NCBI GenBank assembly: GCA_964036315.1
Contig: OZ038500.1
Location: 53,932,909 to 53,996,908, forward strand
Reading direction: 5' to 3'
DNA length: 64,000 nt
From: Acanthosepion esculentum
Lineage: Eukaryota > Mollusca > Cephalopoda > Sepiida > Sepiidae
The position numbers were made by a program, and so were the translations under genes. Below the pieces are notes generated by a model. The model made no database searches. It worked only from the letters and a program-made list of their open reading frames with translations, and had not been told where the DNA came from. Below are positions 63,405 to 64,000 of this stretch, in pieces. Position 1 is the first letter of the stretch. The number at the start of each line of letters is the position of its first letter.

Positions 63405-63910
63405 TCTTTGAAGTAAAAATGAAACGTTCAAATGCTTATAAGAGCCAGATAAAACCGAAAATAGAGTACTGCTGCCATATATGGGCAGGAGCTACCTAGT
63501 CTTCACCTTTCATTGTCGATAGAGTCCAAAAGCGTCTCCGCGTCCTTGTTGGTGATTAATTATTTTAAATCCTGCAATCTCTTTCTCACGAAAGAATTAG
63601 CTGCTTTAACGCTATTTCCATGGAGAGTGTTCAGACGAATTACATTCATTAGTTCCAGCAGTTCTTTCATGGCTAAGACCCTCCATGCCACACACATTGT
63701 AGCGAAACACCCACATTCCCATTGTATTCCACTGGTGAGATGTAAGTTTCGCTTGAGCAGCTTCTTCCCACGAACCGCTGCTTTGTGGAACCGACTCCCA
63801 AGAGGATGCTTCCTCGATCTCTACAATCTTAACCTGTTCAAGTCTAGGGTCAACCGTTATCTCCCCCACATATACTCATAAACTGTGCCTCTTACTCTCT
63901 GTTATAAAGT
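63405..63910 (+). mobile_element. LINE-C C-terminal ORF remnant
   Basis: The forward strand encodes 'YKSQIKPKIEYCCHIWAGAT' (post-RT block), then 'VDRVQKRLRVLVGD'. After frame changes come 'FHGECSDELHSLVPAV'-like sequence and 'KHPHSHCIPLVRCKFRLSSF', 'FPRTAALWNRLPRGCFLDLY', 'NLNLFKSRVNRYLPHIYS'. It is jockey-like but clearly a different family from LINE-A. Confidence 0.85.
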
Positions 63911-64000
63911 TCGTATGATGTTCGTAGTTCTGGTTAATAATATTGTAAGGAAACACTGGAACACAAGCTTGAGTAAAGAACAGGTTTAATCACACGAGAG

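Overview
This window looks like nuclear DNA of a multicellular animal: AT-rich, intron/intergenic in character, and almost entirely made of transposable-element relics, SINEs, satellites and long dinucleotide tracts. No intact protein-coding gene, operon, rRNA operon or CRISPR array is visible. The mixture (jockey/CR1-like and RTE-like LINEs, Penelope-like elements with GIY-YIG endonuclease, Tc1/mariner, pogo-like and hAT elements, tRNA- and 5S-rRNA-derived SINEs, very long (TA)n and (CA)n) fits a lophotrochozoan, and my best guess is a mollusc, possibly a cephalopod. That taxonomic call is inference from repeat style, not from a marker gene.

Family names used here are local. LINE-A: jockey/CR1-like, with C-terminal motif 'RLWNSLPxxCFPxxxNLQKF'. 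LINE-B: RTE-like, with 'YLGSVLTEDGKCDTEIRRRI'. LINE-C: a second jockey-like family. LINE-D: another RTE/BovB-like family. PLE-1 and PLE-2: Penelope-like elements. SINE-1: tRNA-like. SINE-2: 5S rRNA + tRNA, with an amplified tail. SINE-3: a long repeat with a conserved head and a tail ending in 'gccgctaaacaaaatc'. SINE-4: tRNA-like with a 'gccgaaacgttg' core. SINE-5: Leu/Ser-tRNA-like. F, H, J, K and L are unclassified repeats.

Layout. 0-5 kb: LINE-A and LINE-B fragments, a pogo-like MITE and retroposon J inside LINE-A. 5-11 kb: SINE-3, repeat K, tandem SINE-1, two Tc1/mariner elements; the second is split by a PLE-1 insertion with a 14-bp target duplication and also holds a SINE. 11.5-17.5 kb: polypurine tracts, SINE-4, repeat F, a perfect hairpin and a 160-bp foldback. 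17.8-18.9 kb: a near-complete 5S-derived SINE whose tail is amplified into a 156-bp array; a sister array lies at 59.5-60.5 kb. 19-26 kb: repeat F, a hAT relic and the longest LINE-A copy (22.2-24.9 kb, endonuclease to 3' end, catalytically dead). 26.4-29.4 kb: SINE-3, a likely 950-bp LTR and a 12-copy 118-bp satellite that grew inside repeat K. 29.9-38.6 kb: an inverted SINE-4 pair, LINE-A nested in LINE-B, a Tc1 5' end, a pogo-like MITE, three copies of repeat H and LINE fragments. 39-46 kb: a speculative host first exon, a hAT MITE inside LINE-C, another hAT-like element inside a foldback arm, an internally deleted mariner and an intact foldback element. 46-53 kb: dense (TA)n/(CA)n tracts with SINE-5, LINE-A and PLE-2. 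53-64 kb: LINE-A, a hAT element containing a SINE, diverged tandem repeats, SINE-5, retroposon J, repeat F, the second SINE-2 array, LINE-A/LINE-B and LINE-C.

Nothing here forms a pathway. The interest lies in nested insertions that give a relative chronology, SINE and repeat modules that have turned into satellites, and a few possible host-gene or regulatory traces, flagged with low confidence.
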